Positions 43,851-54,069 of a stretch of 64,000 nucleotides of DNA are shown one piece after another. The first letter of the stretch is position 1. Each line of letters opens with the position of its first letter. This DNA comes from Saksenaea vasiformis B4078 (taxonomy: Eukaryota > Mucoromycota > Mucoromycetes > Mucorales > Saksenaeaceae): positions 60,791 through 124,790 of the forward strand of contig JNDT01001358.1 of assembly GCA_000697055.1 (NCBI GenBank), written 5' to 3'. A program made the position numbers and the translations under genes. The notes beneath the pieces are model-generated. The model was given only the letters and a program-made list of their open reading frames with translations. It ran no database searches and had not been told where the DNA came from.

Positions 43851-45743
43851 CTACTGTTTCATCCCCTCCTTAAAAATAAGATGAGGGCGTTCTTTAGCAA
43901 GCTTCAAGATGGATTGCCCAAATAAGCCATTGGCCCAAGCAAACCAGGATCTTGTGTATTTGTCGTTGCCTACGTACAAATCCTTTTAGCAAAAAACGAA
44001 TAACGACATCTTCGTTTAATACCATGATCATTATTATATACGTCTATCGATTCATGGATAAGTCCTGTATCGTCTGTTGATCGTACGAGTATGTCAAGCG
44101 CTACCTGTATTTCAGTATCATTGGAAGATGACATGATCTTTTTTTGTCGTCGTAAGAAATTTCATCATGCCATAACATATTATAACCGCTTACTCTGACA
44201 ATCTGCGACATAGGCCATGCATAATTTAATCCAATCTAAACATGGGCATGTCAGTAACGAACGCTTTCTCTGCACGTATCATCGCTTACGTGCGGGCCAC
44301 CTATGCCTGATCCACGTGGACCTGAGAAGTAGTAGGGGTTGGTCTTAGAAAGGACAAGTCGCCGAGTATTTTGGTAGATTGGATCATTTTGGTCCACGAA
44401 ACCAATCATACTAAGTGACAATAGAGACGGTACATTTGCGTCGTCCATTATGATGGAAGATCCATATCCGTCCACCTCGTCTAATTTCAGTTATAGTGCT
44501 AGTCCGGATATATGTCCTGCACTTACATGCAAATACTTCGCCAAATTCAGGATGATCTATTAGGGCATGGTCAAAGATAGCTTTCCGGATCTCTGTTGAC
44601 ATTTGCAACGCTTCAGCCGCGAGCTCGGGTTTCTTAGTCTTCAACAACTCCGACAGATGTGCCAACTCAACGGAGATCATGGCGTTACCAGGCACAAAGA
44701 ACGTGAGTAATGTGGCATCATCTGAAGGGCGGAACAAACTCTTGACCATTCCTGTGTATCTCACAGGGTTCCCTCTGCCATCCAAAAATTGCGTTTCTGT
44801 TGGGCGGTCAGCTGTCTGCGCAAATACGTAATCGGTTTTCAGGGGTTTGCCTAAAGTATGGTTAGAAAAGGGGAACTAAATTGGCTGCCGAATTGCAGAG
44901 AATCTTACCTGTTGAAATATTAAACGTTGGCTGTTGTTCTTTACGTAACGTTTTCATAACATTTCCGACTGCGTCCATCCACACATCCGATTGAGTAAAG
45001 GAGTCATCGCCGGTGGTATGCCAGTATTGATAGGAAAGACTTAAGAAGGAGGCAAGCGAATCAACTTCCCATTTACGTTCGTAAACTTCGCCAAAAGTAA
45101 ATAAGTAAGCAATTACCGTGCGGCTCTTCCTACCTCCAGGCTTAAGTGGTACTGATCGTTTTGTAAAGTTGCCAGCTATATCCTTCATCGAATCTGGTTG
45201 GAGGAAAGCATTCGCGTATGGATCAATGTTAATAAAATGAGCTTGCATATAGATTGCGCCAAGGAAGAGCCGTTTGAGCCCTATATCTTGTTTGATGTAA
45301 TCCAGATATGGTAACAGCTGGTTGGCTGAATCTCGCAGCCACATTGCATTGATGTCCCCAGTGATGATAAATGACAGCGGGCGACAGGCAGTACCATTAA
45401 GGCACGCCGTCCCTTCAATCGTCGTGTCAAGTGTATTGGGGAATGCGTTGGTGAACAACCTTGCTAGATCCACATTGGCTATCTGCTCTTATTATCAATG
45501 GCACACATCACATTGCTTGCGCACTACAAACAGGTACCTTTGATGCTACCGTTTCGATGACTGAATCAATCACTTGGCTGGTGAATCGGCGGCATGCTTC
45601 AATGGGCCGCTGAAATGGTAAATTAAGCGGCCCACCGCTTCCGGGCTCGTGAAAATCTTTGGCGTACCTGATCTACAGTTTACTCAAAGGAGCAATCTAA
45701 TATTTGCTTACTCTGTATAATCGGGACAGGAAGACAAACCCAT
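43851..45743 (-). CDS. GH125 exo-alpha-1,6-mannosidase, upstream tandem copy
   Basis: Nine exons (45743-45712, 45667-45538, 45482-45134, 45085-44909, 44850-44527, 44480-44290, 44235-44194, 44137-44023, 43969-43851) give 492 aa. Intron positions and phases are the same as in the neighbouring copy, and four exons have identical length, so the pair arose by tandem duplication. Motifs match: [70 protein letters not shown] and [15 protein letters not shown]. The start [11 protein letters not shown] is short and lacks a signal peptide, as in the other copy. Both frames are intact, so both are probably functional. Confidence 0.9.
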
Positions 45744-46458
45744 TCTCAAGTGAAATTGCGAGAAATAGGAGAGAAATAACTGATCTTTCTTTCTTTCTTT
45801 TAGTGATTCCCTTTATTCCTCTCGTGTCCGATCACAACACCTCCTAAATGTTCTTTTTCTTATTTCCAGGGAAAAGGGAATGATTAACTTCCGCACGCAA
45901 AAGGCAGTTAATGCTGGGTCTGGAAGATTACACAGCAGCTTGTGCTTGTATTTATACGATTGCACAAGTTAATCTGCGGTAGTTACTCCGAGTTTCTCCT
46001 GCATGATTATGAATGCTAATCTCTTTAGGGTCCAGATCAAGTAACTTAGGATACTAGCCGGACCAACACGTAATAGTTATTTCGTCTGGTGTCATGGAAA
46101 CAATAAAGACAAGTGTAAAAGTGCATCCTTTCTATCACAATAGACAATGATTCTACAACGTCAGACGCATTATTAAGAACCGCCTGATCACCAAATGCTG
46201 TCTTTGTACGAGCAGATGATCCCTTCAGAGTTCATCCTCTCTGTGTCACGCGCTTTGCGTAATACTTTTCTGCAGGTCGACAGCAACAATTCTGCAAAGA
46301 ACTAGGATTTGTGCGTGATACAGTGACGCCTCAGTCCTCTTTCGTACAACCAATTCCCTTAAAAATATTTCAAAACTGAACAGAAATATAGTCTGTAAAA
46401 GAGGTGTTTATGTAAATTGTCTCGTAAACAAGAAATGATATATTCCAGGTGATCAAAC
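45744..46458. other. Intergenic promoter region of upstream GH125 copy
   Basis: A CTTT repeat (45785-45802) and T-rich stretches lie upstream of the GH125 start. The rest is unremarkable and ends at the Sgt2 stop codon. Confidence 0.4.
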
Positions 46459-47895
46459 TTAATTACCACCATTGTTGTTACCACTGTTTCCACCCATAAA
46501 TTGACGGGCCCTAAATTGCAAAGAATTAATTTCTTTCGCTTGTAATTGAATGATTAAGCTTACATGTCCATCATTTCAGGGTTTCTCATCATCTCAGCAA
46601 GTCCTCCGCCACCATTACCCATCATTTGCTGTGCCCTATACATACGCCCGACTTAACATGGATGAACCATAACGCCTGCCACTTACATTCTCGCGACATT
46701 AGGGTTGTTCATCAAACCATCAAGAGCACCGGACTGCATCATTTGCTGAGCCATGCTCATCAATGCAGGATTGTTCAACATGGCAGAAATATCTGGCATA
46801 CCGCCTGCACCGCCTGCACCTCCAGCATCCTCTCCTGGGACAGATCGCTCTGCCACGTTGTTACCCAACTTCGACTTCGCTGTCGCCAAGGATGACTTAA
46901 TAGTAGCATTTTCGGGATCCAATTCGAGACCCTTTTCATAAGCTTCTACAGCTTCTTGGAACTTATTTTGACAGAAAAGAGCGTGTCTAGAATAATATTT
47001 CATTAGTCCAACCAATTTGCCACGCAGAGCCAGCCATATTATTTACCCCATTCTGCTATAACCCTTGCTGTATTTGGGATCGATTTCAATCGACTTCTTG
47101 GCGTCATTCACAGCCTTTTCATGATCACCTTGCTGGCTGTATGCTGCAGCACTATAAATCAAATCCTTTAGTTAATCCTTCAACTTATTGAGCAGTCCTT
47201 ACCGATTTGCATAGTACACAGCCTGGCTACCATTAAGTGCAATAGCTTCAGTGTAGAACTTGATAGCTTGTGGATAGTTGCGTTCCGAAACCTTGCGATT
47301 GCCCGCAGCCTTCAGTTCCTCAGCCTTAGCTTTATCCTCTTCCGAGACTTCTTTTGTTTGCGTCTAAATAATATTGTAGCTTCATGAGAAATCTGCTGAT
47401 GTAGAACAGTTTAAGAATACTTACAGCGGCTAGTGCAAAATAAAGCAAAATGATGTAACAAATATCAATCAGCTTGTTCATTATTATAATTCAGCTTAAG
47501 ATATACTCACGTTGCGTGGCAGGTGTTGATGCAGAAGTCTATAAACAGAATATGTCAGACAACAATACCAATAATAGAGAAACTTTGACAGGTACCTGTC
47601 CCTTGCTTTTAGATTTTGTCTTGAGGTAAACTTCGAAAATGGACAGTAAATTGGCAGGCTTTGTGCTGTATGCTTCTTGTTGAGCTTCATCGGTGGGATC
47701 AACACCAAAAGCCTCTCCGATACATTGCATGGCGACTAATGCATTGCATAAGCTTAATCCATAGCAATCAATTACGTCGATAATCTTACCCTCAATTCCC
47801 TCCTGATCATCCTGACCAATAGTACCGTCATCACAGGACTTCTTCAAAAATTCGAGAATAGAAAAGACCAAAGCTTTTTTGTTTTCGGACGCCAT
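46459..47895 (-). CDS. SGT2: Sgt2/SGTA small glutamine-rich TPR co-chaperone
   Basis: Nine exons (47895-47790, 47735-47596, 47538-47511, 47429-47425, 47363-47203, 47151-47047, 46986-46687, 46635-46564, 46510-46459) give 322 aa, near the usual Sgt2 length. Sgt2 receives tail-anchored proteins in the cytosol and passes them to the Get3 pathway. The N-terminal dimerisation domain (ALVFSILEFLKKS, VAMQCIGEAFGVD) is followed by three TPR units from about residue 94 (AAGNRKVSERNYPQAIKFY, AYSQQGDHEKAVNDAKKSI, QNKFQEAVEAYEKGLELDP). The C-terminus is Met/Gln/Asn-rich (MLNNPALMSMAQQMMQSGA) for hydrophobic substrates. Intron 1 (54 bp) is stop-free in frame. Exon 4 is a 5-nt microexon between strong splice sites; a weaker acceptor inside exon 5 would also keep frame without it. 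Confidence 0.92.
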
Positions 47896-48310
47896 GTTTT
47901 CGAATGCACTGGAAGAGAGAAGTATGAAAGAAAGAATCGTATACACGTGACGAATTTTTTGCTCTCGAACATGCGGTCCCAGATTCAGCCAATCACCGCA
48001 TTAGTTAAATGTAGCCAAAGCTCAAGCCTTCGATGGGTTGCGGTTATCCGTTAGTTTTAGGCGGAAATCATTCAAATTTCTAGTAACGTTTATAAACGCC
48101 TTATACGGAGGTTCGTACTGTACCTTGTAGAAGACAGCACTTAGCTATCGATCAAGGACCCAGTTAGCGATGATTGGAGAGGGTGTGAGCCAATCAACTC
48201 ATTAGATGTTATCAGGAACGGTTTTTAGCCTTAATTGTGACTTTTCAAACTTTTTTTTTTTTCATGGATATAAAAAAACTTAAATCAAAGCAAACTATGG
48301 TCTTTCCATC
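47896..48310. promoter_or_regulatory. Divergent promoter between SGT2 and NmrA-like gene
   Basis: 415 bp between two divergent starts. GGATATAAAAAA near 48265 can serve as the TATA box for the plus-strand gene. No other motif is obvious. Confidence 0.45.
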
Positions 48311-49383
48311 ATGGCTTCTGCTTGTTCTCCTTCCGGAAAAGGACCTATCTTTGTCTCTGGTTCAGACGGGGACAAAGGTCTTGCAATTGTTCAACAACTA
48401 CTGCAACTTCCAGAAAAACACCGCCATATACCACGATATCCCGTCTCTGCTGGTTTGGCCGATAGTACCACTCCGAGAGCCAAGTTGCTCGAAAACATGG
48501 GTGCCAAACTTGTGGCATTTGATATCTTCAATCATCCGGAAATGGCTGTCTCTGCACTGCAAGGTGTGGCAAAATTATGCTTACTAGTTGATCCTCTCAG
48601 TGAACGGATGAAACGATCTAATGCGTTTCACTATGGAAAAGCGTAAGCTGTTTACTTTTGGTTTATCTGGTGCATCTGTAAACTAAAATGAATGACATCT
48701 GCAGATTTATCGATGCTGCGAAACAAGCAAATGTTGAACATATTATCTTTTTAACACCGTTTACACCGTTGGACCCTGTCTCAGGACCACTGGACCCGAC
48801 ATCCTATCGAAGCCAATTTATGCGGATCGAATCTCACCTAAGATCTCAGTTTGACAATAATCACTTTACCATTCTAAGATATCCCGGCATCCTTCATCAG
48901 CATTTGTTATTCTTCCGAAAATACATTGCTGAACACAACGCCTTTCCTTTACCAGACAAACACCTTGAAATCACGGTTGAAACCTCCAATATGGTTGACA
49001 TCGGTCGTGCCACCGCCTATATCGCTTACTCTCCAACATCTCGTCAAAGTCGTAACACATATCAGATTACCGGTCCACAGCTACTTACGTTTCAAGAAGT
49101 CAGCGAAAGGGTATCGACTGGTCTTCGACGGGACATTGCAGTGAATCTGCTCGATGACATCGACTCACTGAAAAGAATTCTGTACGATAGCGTCGGTAAT
49201 GAGGATCATGTGGTGTTTATGCTGGAAATGTGGGGTTTGGAACAGCAAAAACTTAAAGGTCGAAGGTTTGAAGTGACGCGGGATCTCGAGGCATTGACGG
49301 GACAAAGCGGAAAAACACTGAATGAATTTTTTGAGGAGGATGGAGTGCGTGAGGCGTTTACTGCATTTCCGTCAGCTGCGTGA
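48311..49383 (+). CDS. NmrA-like NAD(P)-binding Rossmann protein
   Basis: Two exons (48311-48642, 48705-49383; 62-bp intron) give 336 aa. The N-terminus IFVSGSDGDKGLAIVQQLL carries the GxxGxxG dinucleotide-binding loop after the first strand. The rest follows the NmrA/atypical SDR layout: LLENMGAKLVAFDIF, ALQGVAKLCLLVDP, FIDAAKQANVEHIIFLTPF, FTILRYPGILHQHLLFF, and a late VDIGRATAYI. Such proteins are oxidoreductases or redox-sensing regulators; the specific role cannot be told. The typical catalytic YxxxK pair is not evident, favouring the NmrA sensor type. Confidence 0.85.
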
Positions 49384-49783
49384 TCCTTAAACCCCATTTG
49401 CTCATTACGGATCAGTTTCAGAGCTTGTACATACCCAAACTTTATACATATGATCTTAAAAACAAATCAAACACATGGATAATCAAATAAATAACTCAAA
49501 TTTTGTCATGGGACGGGAACCAACCACATTATGCGATTTTGGGTTCATGTCCAAAGATCTTCGTCACCATTGGCTCTACCGACTGATGTCGGCTTCATTC
49601 CATCATTTTACTAAGTACAAATCGGAAAGTAACCGAATAATGCATTTGCCTTTTTAATCAGTGCATGCATCCGTTATAGCATTACTTTAGGACCTTTGTC
49701 ATTGTGCATGGGTAAAAAGAAAAGATAACAAACAAAAGAATAATGGGAACACAGTCAGTTCTTCTGTTATCGGTATTAGTGCT
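49384..49783. other. Convergent intergenic region
   Basis: 3' ends of the NmrA-like gene (+) and the 2H-type gene (-) face each other. Only short featureless ORFs. Confidence 0.45.
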
Positions 49784-50545
49784 TCAGGTTTTCTTTCCCG
49801 TCAGTTCCTTGTTGTCTCTATCCACGATTTGTAAACCATCTATAGAGGAGTACTGAAAAAATGGATCGTTAGTCTTTTTTCCTTCTTTATGATCCTCCCC
49901 GCTACCTCGTAAATATAGGAACCCTGCACGTACAGCCAAAGAAGGACATCGGAACCGGACAGCTTGCTTGAATACAGCTAACATAAACGCGTGATCGTCT
50001 TTGTACAAACTGATGATAGGAGCGAGCCTTTCGAGATCGAGACGTGTGCACTTTGCGTGACCATTTAATACATCCAAGGTGGCTGGTCCTTTGTACTGAT
50101 GCACATCCTTAGGGTGAAATCCAACAGTGACATGAAAATGGGATTGTTGCAGACCAAAATATTGGCGCATGGTTTGCCCAAACGGCCAATGCAAAACACG
50201 GAAATAAGTGACACCTTTTTCGACAATACACCGACCCTGTCCGAGGTCGACTGGCAGTTGCCAATCCTGACTTTCGCCAAACTGTTCGTGTATTTTTTTA
50301 ACCAATTGCTTCATATGAGATTTCCGTGCTTTTTTCCCACCCTCTGCTTCCTTGAGAAGCTGTGACATCTCAGGCGGACTGATAAGCGTGACATGGTGTT
50401 GTTCGCCATCTCTCTTGAGGCGATTCGCAATGCACTCAGCTGGGACATTTGTAGAACTTTGTGCCCCAATATCATTGATGTAATTGCCCTCGATTGAGAG
50501 ATAATGTGTCACTTTCAAACGAACCGCTGCATCTCCGTTAGCCAT
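49784..50545 (-). CDS. 2H phosphoesterase-like RNA-repair domain protein
   Basis: Intronless, 253 aa, ATG to TAA. Two H-x-T motifs stand about 87 residues apart (HHVTL at 50-54 and HFHVTVGF at 136-143), the signature of the 2H phosphoesterase fold, which hydrolyses or transfers 2',3'-cyclic phosphates in RNA ends or nucleotides. It resembles the fungal 'Swiss Army Knife RNA repair-like' group. A Lys/Arg-rich segment (GGKKARKSHMKQLVKK) between the motifs could bind RNA. No signal peptide or membrane segment. The substrate is unknown; tRNA or RNA repair is inferred from fold alone. Confidence 0.7.
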   Translation of the reverse strand: MANGDAAVRLKVTHYLSIEGNYINDIGAQSSTNVPAECIANRLKRDGEQHHVTLISPPEMSQLLKEAEGGKKARKSHMKQLVKKIHEQFGESQDWQLPVDLGQGRCIVEKGVTYFRVLHWPFGQTMRQYFGLQQSHFHVTVGFHPKDVHQYKGPATLDVLNGHAKCTRLDLERLAPIISLYKDDHAFMLAVFKQAVRFRCPSLAVRAGFLYLRGSGEDHKEGKKTNDPFFQYSSIDGLQIVDRDNKELTGKKT

Positions 50546-50819
50546 TTGCGCACATGAACAAGTCCAAAAAAAAGTTCAAAGGCAACTTGGATCGTACGCC
50601 GCCGCCGCAGCCTTCAGCCACATTATGCTTTCCGATTTTGTTTCACATTCCCCACTTCGCGAGTAACCGTTCACCAAACATGTCTGGATTTTGAATACCC
50701 ATTTGCGTCTATTCGAAGATATTCGGCGTTACTTCCAGATAAACTCTGCGCTTTTGAAGTACGTATTTTCATGTTCATCCGATGTTATGATTTGCGTGTC
50801 ATACTCTTCCATGTTGCGC
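50546..50819. promoter_or_regulatory. Upstream region of the 2H-type gene
   Basis: Short GC-richer stretch (CGCCGCCGCAGCC near 50600) just upstream of the minus-strand start. No clear TATA box. Confidence 0.3.
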
Positions 50820-51205
50820 TTGTGTCACTGAGAGCTTCCCGTTATCTAACGCAAAGACGCGCAAGGGACAGGGTTTCACTGTCTCGAGCAAAGGACGTGT
50901 TAAAGATAGGGCGCGATTATCCGTGTTAAGCATAGAATTATTTGTCTCATGCAAAAGAAAAGCGTCAATGGCAGCATTTTTTTAACATCATGCCAAAGGC
51001 TATGTTTATCTCACACAAAAGTGCGTTTCGATGATAGGGTACCATCGTGTCATGCAAAGGGGTGAATCAGTGATCGGGTTCTTTTGACTCATAAAAACGG
51101 TGTCTCAGAAACAGGATTCCGTCGTCTCATGCAAAAAGTGTGTTGAAGATAGGTTCCTTTTATCTCACACAAAAAGAATGTCTCAGATAACGGAAAGTGA
51201 TGCAT
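50820..51205. repeat. Degenerate minisatellite, unit about 38-45 bp
   Basis: Recurrent order TGTCTCATGCAAAA-(A/G) - GTGTxxxGATAGG - GxTxCCxTxxTG appears at least six to eight times. Examples are TTGTCTCATGCAAAAG (50942), CATGCCAAAGGC, TATCTCACACAAAAGTG, GTGTCATGCAAAGGGG, GTCTCATGCAAAAAGTGTG (51122) and ATCTCACACAAAAAG. Units are diverged and of uneven length. The array runs straight into repeat copy G. Confidence 0.6.
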
Positions 51206-51830
51206 ATTTAAAGGGAACACTTCTTTTTCCTTTTTTTTTCTTCTTCTTTAGCTCTGTTGGTACAAACATCCCCGGTACCGATGTCAACTTTTTATTACAT
51301 ATCCAGGATCACTCATTTTTTTTGTATGCCGTTTAGGCTGCATGACCGCTGTCCCGAACCGTCTTGGCCGTGTTGGTGCTTTATGCCCACACTCAAAGTT
51401 CGTAAACGTTGTCAGACAAACTCGGTATCGCTCATCTCCCGCAATAGATTCGCCAGATGATGTATCGCTTCAAGTCCTCTGCACGCCGTCTACAATGGCC
51501 GCTCCAAAGCCATCGGGGTCTCCCTCACCTCTTGCCGGCCCCACCGCTCCAGGTGAGGGGCTCTGGCCCTCGTCGAAGGGCGGGATTACATTCGGGGGTA
51601 AGTGAAAAGACATCAAAGTATCTTTCATTTACTAACCATGAATAAATTTTGCGTCCACTGGAGAGACCAAGTTCATGTAGGTTAATTAATCTTCAGACGA
51701 AACATTGATGTACTGATGGCCGCATATTCGATTCTTCTTTAGCGCAAACTTGTCTCTTCAGAGGTGCAGGATTTATTTAGTGTAGAGTAAAAAGATAATT
51801 CAATAAACAAGTATTTAGTGTGAGCTTCCG
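51180..51830 (+). repeat. Dispersed repeat, copy G
   Basis: Complete-looking copy: ATATTTAAAGGG (51205), AGCTCTGTTGG, hairpin CATC-CCCGGTACC-GATG at 51266-51286, TAGGCTGCATGACCGCTGTC, CCGAACCGTCTTGGCCGTG, AATAAATTTTGCGTCCACTGG, CAAGTTCATGTAGG, TTTAGCGCAAACTTG and a tail with CAATAAACAAG. Confidence 0.65.
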
Positions 51831-52227
51831 ACAAAATTTGGCTGTGAAGAATAATTCTTTATGCAACTCGGATAAATTTTACGCCCACCGAGGGATCATC
51901 TTGATGCAAGCAGCGGTTCACCAACTGCTGCGCATGGGACTACAAAGTGGCAGACTTAGTGGCGAAGCCAGGAATAGATGTCTAGAAATCTTGCTGAAGA
52001 TCGAGCCGCTTTTCATGATAATCGAGAATATTATTCTGAATTGCGAAAGGGCGCTGTATTGTCAGAGAGGAATATGTCAGGAATATATCCTTTGAATATT
52101 CGCGATTTTCTCCAATATGCGCTAATGCGAGCGTGATATCTAAGTTACTGATAATGCTCCAGTTCTTGTTCTATGTACAGCTACTGGAATTCAAGAGCGC
52201 TATAGAGCTGAGGGCTACTTTCTGCAG
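51831..52227 (+). other. Region downstream of repeat copy G with small ORF
   Basis: A fragment GGATAAATTTTACGCCCACC repeats part of the family. A 91-codon frame (51820-52095) with RMGLQSGRLSGEARNRCLEI is protein-like but unrecognised and begins inside repeat sequence. Confidence 0.3.
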
Positions 52228-53245
52228 TTAGCTTCTTGTCTTTTCAGCGTCGATGGCAGAAGCGTTGAAAAATGCTTCAATCACTTGCTTTGCTTCGTTG
52301 AATTCTTTGCACAGGGAAAGAACTGAGTGTATGAATTTATTGATATTCTTTTTCTTTTTTGGATTCCACTGCAACTCGCAAAAAACCGTGGACCTTGTCA
52401 ACTGCTTTGTAGCACATGTCATGACATTCAAAATACTAGTGGATAGTATGGTCAACCATGGATCGGGAGTTTCAAATATATATATATATTTCTTTTACCT
52501 GTTGCTCGCTGAATTGACCATTAGAGTTGGATAATAATAGACTTGATGCAGGGTCGTTATTAAATGCGAAAATATGTTCAGATCCAGCGTTCTACGATTG
52601 TTGTGTAAATAACGATCAGAAAGCACGCCTGTTCCTCTCTCACCTCGAGTTCTGCTGTTGTGGGATCTAGAATGATCTCGTTTGTGTTTTTATCGATGAT
52701 GCAAGAAATGGCTGCAGCCATAAACTTCATAGGAACACCGGCATCTAATAAAGCAAGAGTGATGGCATTCACCGCCGCCGCCAATACCTGTCTCTGGATT
52801 AACTACTTTGATCATACATTGCTCTTCTTTCTTGTTATTACCGATCCATCGTCCTTTATGACCTGAACAACGATTTGTATCAGTGTGCGGGGCATCATGC
52901 CCGCCAGAACCACTGGTTCAAAGGCAGTGCGCAGCATAGATTCCATCAATTTCTCGTTTGTCGCAGGATAACCTGTGGCTGGTCGTACAACCAGTTCCAC
53001 AGTGGCCTCGTCCAGCTTTTCGTCGCGATGAGATACGTCTACGGGACCAACAACAGATACTATGACTGAGGTTTCGCCTGCAGAAACGAAAAGTCAAGTT
53101 GTAGGTTCGACACAGGTTGGACGTATAAATGCATCGTACCCAAATCAAACTTGGCTGATCCGTCGGCTCTATTCAGAACATTTTGCGATGCTGATAATGC
53201 TCGTAATTGTGTGTTTTCTGCTCGACGATCGGGGCGTGCTCTCAT
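52228..53245 (-). CDS. RRP46: Exosome core subunit RRP46 (RNase PH-like)
   Basis: Six exons (53245-53140, 53077-52842, 52787-52644, 52591-52499, 52435-52387, 52304-52228) give 234 aa, the usual RRP46/EXOSC5 size. It is one of six RNase PH-like ring subunits of the RNA exosome, in nucleus and cytoplasm, acting as structural core. Conserved segments in order: LNRADGSAKFDLGETSV, VSVVGPVDVSHRDEKLDEAT, LVVRPATGYPATNEKLME, PRTLIQIVVQVIKDDGS, VNAITLALLDAGVPMKFMAA, IILDPTTAELE and LLLSNSNGQFSEQQ. Introns of 52-82 bp all keep frame. The acceptor before exon 5 follows a TATATATATA run in intron 4. Confidence 0.93.
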
Positions 53246-54069
53246 TTTGTGGCAACCTCAAGATACGAATTTGCAGTCATCACGCCGAAACTCTGCTTAA
53301 TTGAGCAGTCTAAGCCACAATCACTGCATCGCCAGCAAGACATGGTACTTTGAACCTGTCAACGCGAGAAATATGCGATTCGACTGTAGATCTTAGAAGT
53401 CATGTTATTGTGTTTGAAAATAATAATAAGTAAACAAAAAATCGTAAGCACAAGGGATGATATTGCTTCCCGTAGAAGCAGAAAAGTTGCTGAAAAGGCT
53501 GTACTTGTAGATACTGAAACAGTAGAAAGGATTCCTTGAATTAGCATGATAAGTCAGCGGTGATCAATCCTGATTGACACGAAAATGGGGCTGACAAGAA
53601 AAAAAAGATGAACGGTGATAGACTCATATATACAATTCTCGCGAGAAAAAGCGAAGCTAAGCTAAAAAAAAATTCGCTATTCTTTGACAGTAAACAATTA
53701 TCTCTGGGGACAAGCTATCTTTTACTACTCACACACCGTGATTTAGAACCGTTACCTCGACGCAGGCATCATGCATGATTTTTGCTTAGATCCACCCCAC
53801 AAAGGATGAAATCAAAGTTTTCTAGAATTGCTTCGACACAGCACCAAAGTAATACCAACTGTCAGGCGTACAAATGAAAAAGATACACTAAACGTTGATG
53901 TACCTGCCAGCGACAGTGTTTAGGTTAACATTTAGTCTTCGTTACAATACGCTACGCAGAACATCGGCTGGGACCGCGAAGCCACCAACTTGATTCAATT
54001 CCCGCCAATGCTAAGCAGATCCGGCATTGCCCCCACTAACCAGCACACAGCTTTACCCAGAGAGGCAGC
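53246..54069. promoter_or_regulatory. Divergent intergenic region between RRP46 and ASXH gene
   Basis: 824 bp between divergent starts. It holds AT-rich stretches, a short minus-strand ORF (53359-53547, not supported) and no recognised repeat. Confidence 0.4.

Noticed and set aside
52253..53304. Series of plus-strand ORFs across RRP46
   Set aside because: All lie antisense to RRP46 exons and introns, and their ends do not form an exon chain.
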